Positions 61,818-64,000 of a stretch of 64,000 nt of DNA are shown one piece after another. This DNA comes from Rheinheimera sp. A13L. Lineage in GTDB: Bacteria; Pseudomonadota; Gammaproteobacteria; Enterobacterales; Alteromonadaceae. The notes beneath the pieces were generated by a model. The model saw nothing but the letters and a program-made list of their open reading frames with translations, did no database searches and was not told the DNA's origin. The stretch lies in NCBI RefSeq assembly GCF_000217935.1, contig NZ_AFHI01000011.1:1-64000 (forward strand), written 5' to 3'. Position 1 is the stretch's first letter. Each line of letters opens with the position of its first letter. Position numbers and translations under genes: made by a program.

Positions 61818-62599
61818 ACGTTGTCCTTATAGCCAAAACTGACGCGTGGGCAATCACCAAAAGGGTTTTGATCGATCAGACAAGGAATACGGAACACTTC
61901 TGTCAGCAGGTTTTGAGTCAGTACTTGTTCTGCCGTGCCGTCGGCCACCAGTTGGCCTTTGCTTAGCAGCAATAAACGGTCGCAGTAACGTGATGCCAGG
62001 TTTAAATCGTGAATGCTTGCGATGACGGTGACCTTCAGCGCCCTGGCAATACGCAGCACCTGATGCTGATAATACAAATCCAGATGGTTGGTCGGCTCAT
62101 CCAGTAATAACAACAGGGGTTTTTGCATCACAGCGCGGGCCAGCAATACCCTTTGTTGTTCGCCTCCGGATAAATGGGCGAAGGAGTGACGTTCTTTATC
62201 AGCCAGCCCCACCAGTTCCAGGCTCTGTTTTAGTTGCTGTAGATCCTGTTCTGTGTTGGTTTGCCATAAAGCTTTATGGGGAATAAGCCCCATCAGCACC
62301 ACATCAGCCACTGTTAAATCAAACAGAGGGCCAGAGAGCTGACTGACCAGCGCTACTTTGGCTGCAAGTTCAGATTGGCCAAAACGGTTAAGGGGCTGAC
62401 CCTGAAATTTAATCTGGCCTGAAGAAGGTTGATATTCTTTTTGCAACAATCTGAGTAAGCTGGTTTTACCGGCGCCATTAGGGCCCAATAAACCAACAAA
62501 TTGGCCTGCTTGAATAGCAAAAGTCAGCGCCATTAAAATCTGCTGCTGATCGATGTGCAACTGCACGTGCTGAAATTCGATGACCGGGGTTTGGTCCAC
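61814..62599 (-). CDS. btuD: Cobalamin ABC transporter ATP-binding protein BtuD
   Basis: ATPase of the B12 importer (261 residues). Walker A GPNGAGKTS, signature LSGGEQQRV and Walker B LLLLDEPTNH are intact. It pairs with BtuC, its immediate downstream neighbour. It is the first gene of the operon, 116 bases after the cobalamin riboswitch. The ATG is at 62599; the Shine-Dalgarno is weak. Confidence 0.92.
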   Translation of the reverse strand: MDQTPVIEFQHVQLHIDQQQILMALTFAIQAGQFVGLLGPNGAGKTSLLRLLQKEYQPSSGQIKFQGQPLNRFGQSELAAKVALVSQLSGPLFDLTVADVVLMGLIPHKALWQTNTEQDLQQLKQSLELVGLADKERHSFAHLSGGEQQRVLLARAVMQKPLLLLLDEPTNHLDLYYQHQVLRIARALKVTVIASIHDLNLASRYCDRLLLLSKGQLVADGTAEQVLTQNLLTEVFRIPCLIDQNPFGDCPRVSFGYKDNV

Positions 62600-62718
62600 T
62601 GAAAAGCTCCATTATAAAACGGGCAGGGACCAGGAAATAGCAGCTAAAAAACTGCAAAGTTCCGGCACAGTGTAAGCCCGCACTGTGTGTTGCAAAAAGT
62701 TGCAACGCCTGAGGTTTG

Positions 62719-62858
62719 TTAAGGCAGGACATCTGACTTACCGAACCCTGAACAGGTCAGAGTGGTTTACAGTTGCGGGTACAGTACAGGATTTACACCT
62801 GTTTCCCTCTTCGGTTCATTGCATTAGCCAATAGCTTTTGCAGAACACCTTAAACAAA
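62719..62858 (-). promoter_or_regulatory. Cobalamin riboswitch of the btuDC-cob-btuF operon
   Basis: On the minus strand the conserved elements are AAGGTGTT near the 5' end, GAAGAGGGAAACAGGTGTAA, a CCTGTACTGTACCCGCAACTGTAA-type box, and the 3' strand AGTCAGATGTCCTGCC (ending about 62723). P1 pairs TTAAGG (5') with CCTTAA (3'). At about 140 bases it is a compact aptamer, in contrast with the enlarged btuB copy. B12 binding should turn off the operon. Confidence 0.92.
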
Positions 62859-62866
62859 ACCAGCGC

Positions 62867-62896
62867 AGTGTAGCAGAGCAGGGGGCCAAACGTCAG
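62867..62896 (-). promoter_or_regulatory. Sigma-70-like promoter for btuDC-cob-btuF
   Basis: On the minus strand CTGACG (62896-62891), an 18-base spacer and TACACT (62872-62867), with an extended TGC before the -10. The predicted start lies at the first bases of the riboswitch. The same -10 hexamer is used before btuB. Confidence 0.5.
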
Positions 62897-62951
62897 CAGA
62901 AATGTCTGGCTGTCTGGAAGGCTTAACTGAAGTAAGCAGAGTCAAACAAGG

Positions 62952-63308
62952 CTACTCTGCAACCACAGTTTTTGCCAGTTCAGTACCATCGGCTTGTTTG
63001 ATCAACAAAGTGACAGACTCACCCCGGCGCTTTTTCATCAGGGATTTGGCATCATCCGCAGGGCAACCTGGAATGCTGCAGTCGGCGATCTTCAGGATCT
63101 GATCACCAACCAGCACCCCGGCTTTTTCCGCAGCACCACCTGCAGCAACACCTTTCACTTTAGCACTGGCCAGGGTGGGATTAAAAAAGCCACCTTCGAC
63201 AGCAATATCCAGCGCCAGGCCCATTTTCCCTTTTTCGGCAGCCAGAGCTGAACCACAAAAAACAGAGCAACAAAATCCAACAGATAACAGCAGTAATTTT
63301 TTATTCAC
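62952..63308 (-). CDS. Secreted PDZ-domain protein
   Basis: A 118-residue protein made of a signal peptide (cleavage after GSALA) and one PDZ domain (VKGVAAGGAAEKAGVLVGDQILKIADCSIPGC). No protease domain is attached, so it may act as a binding or regulatory module in the periplasm. A cysteine pair within the domain (CSIPGC) could form a disulfide. It is not obviously linked to the B12 genes and is divergent from the next gene. Confidence 0.8.
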   Translation of the reverse strand: MNKKLLLLSVGFCCSVFCGSALAAEKGKMGLALDIAVEGGFFNPTLASAKVKGVAAGGAAEKAGVLVGDQILKIADCSIPGCPADDAKSLMKKRRGESVTLLIKQADGTELAKTVVAE

Positions 63309-63494
63309 GACTATGATTTCCTATCTTTAACTTAACGAATAAAACCAACTATTTACATCACTGACAATAAAACGAATACAAGACACAAACAAGCAGAGCC
63401 TGAACAAATTCATCAAAGCCAGAGCATCGATTCTGGTAAAGCTGTTTCGGCCGTGCAATAGTAGAGTTGTCTGATCTGAGCCATGGGATAGTCA

Positions 63495-64000
63495 ATGCTG
63501 AAACACCTATTGTCCGCTGTTGTGCCTGTGCTGCTGTTGTACTGTGGCCTGAGCCATGCTTGTGTGTTGCGGATGGCGGCGGAAACTGACTTTCCCCCTC
63601 ATTTGATTTTAAAAGATCAACACTGGCAAGGGCAGAGTATTGAACTGCTGCAATTGCTGGCAAAAGAAGTGGATTGTGAACTGCAGTTTATCAACAGCCC
63701 TTGGTTACGTTCTTTGGCACAAATTAAATCCGGCGAGCTGGATTTGGTCAGCCACCTGTCTTACAGCGAAGGCCGAAAAACCGACTTTGCGTTTATCGGC
63801 CCTCATCATATTGAATCTGTTTGGCTTATTGGTGATCCGGATAAACTACCTAAAGTCTCAAACTTAAAAGATTTAACTCAAGATGTGGATCTGGGGCGCA
63901 TCGCTGAATTAAATGGCGCTTATTACGGTGAAGAATTTGCTCTGCTCAAACAAAATCCTTTGTTTGCCAGACAATTGGTCAGTATCAGCAGTATTCAGGA
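63495..64000 (+). CDS. Periplasmic solute-binding-type protein (SBP family 3-like), partial
   Basis: Open frame running off the right edge (about 168 codons seen). A signal peptide (first ~22 residues, ending GLSHA) precedes a family 3 binding-protein pattern: LRMAAETDFPPH, SIELLQLLAKEVDCEL, INSPWLRSLAQIKSGELDLVSHLSYSEGRKTDFAFIGP. Similar proteins act as amino-acid receptors or as stand-alone sensory proteins in alteromonads. No transporter genes are visible within the window. Confidence 0.8.
   Translation, partial: MLKHLLSAVVPVLLLYCGLSHACVLRMAAETDFPPHLILKDQHWQGQSIELLQLLAKEVDCELQFINSPWLRSLAQIKSGELDLVSHLSYSEGRKTDFAFIGPHHIESVWLIGDPDKLPKVSNLKDLTQDVDLGRIAELNGAYYGEEFALLKQNPLFARQLVSISSIQ

Overview
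The window is an ordinary, gene-dense stretch of gammaproteobacterial chromosome with moderate GC. The gene complement (compact psp-sap block, PomAB sodium stator genes, RibBX, DUF2058 and DUF5610 proteins, TyrR with PhhAB, hppD-hmgA-fahA-maiA) suggests Alteromonadales, probably near Rheinheimera/Alishewanella. That assignment is inference from gene content and protein recognition, not from a database search. I see no rRNA, tRNA, prophage, transposase or CRISPR array.

Layout. 0-10.3 kb: envelope stress block. pspF runs leftwards into sapABCDF through start/stop overlaps; pspABC and ycjX-ycjF run rightwards from a sigma-54-like promoter. 10.4-19.2 kb: amino-acid catabolism. Methionine gamma-lyase, phhA-phhB (Phe to Tyr), the regulator tyrR and the tyrosine/homogentisate pathway hppD-hmgA-fahA, then maiA behind a terminator; TyrR-like boxes lie before phhA and before tyrR. 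19.2-28.9 kb: housekeeping genes (mltD, gloB, a YafS-like methyltransferase, a TraB/GumN protein, arfB, a DUF2058 gene, a DEAD-box helicase, a cold-shock gene, dinB with two SOS boxes). 29.1-36.4 kb: glyA, then nrdR-ribD-ribE-ribBX-ribH-nusB-thiL-pgpA. 36.4-46.2 kb: a large propeller-sensor protein with a degenerate GGDEF domain, xseB-ispA-dxs, pomAB and thiI. 46.2-56.3 kb: panE, a VanZ-like gene, yajQ, btuB, msrA, a renalase-like oxidoreductase with an SDR, and several poorly characterised genes. 56.4-62.9 kb: a cobalamin uptake and salvage operon (btuD-btuC-cobT-cobS-cobU-cobC-cobO-btuF). The window ends in a PDZ protein and the start of a periplasmic solute-binding-type protein.

Two cobalamin riboswitches link the outer-membrane receptor (btuB) to the inner-membrane transporter and nucleotide-loop assembly genes, so B12 uptake and remodelling should be repressed together when B12 is plentiful. 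Each riboswitch is preceded by a sigma-70-like promoter ending in TACACT.

The most unusual structure is a roughly 126-128 bp ERIC-like palindromic repeat present in three near-complete copies plus one fragment. One copy (33821-33946) sits between ribBX and ribH. One (39496-39620) supplies the stop codon of the GGDEF gene and is followed by a truncated second copy. The third (48704-48831) lies inside the btuB cobalamin riboswitch, between the aptamer's conserved core and its conserved 3' strand, while the closing P1 stem remains perfectly complementary. Other points of note are a terminator-like hairpin directly abutting the thiL start codon, a perfect hairpin overlapping the pspA stop codon, two GTAG-headed REP-like palindromes, a TyrR whose sigma-54 contact loop reads NAFPGA, and a RibA-like domain without its zinc cysteines.
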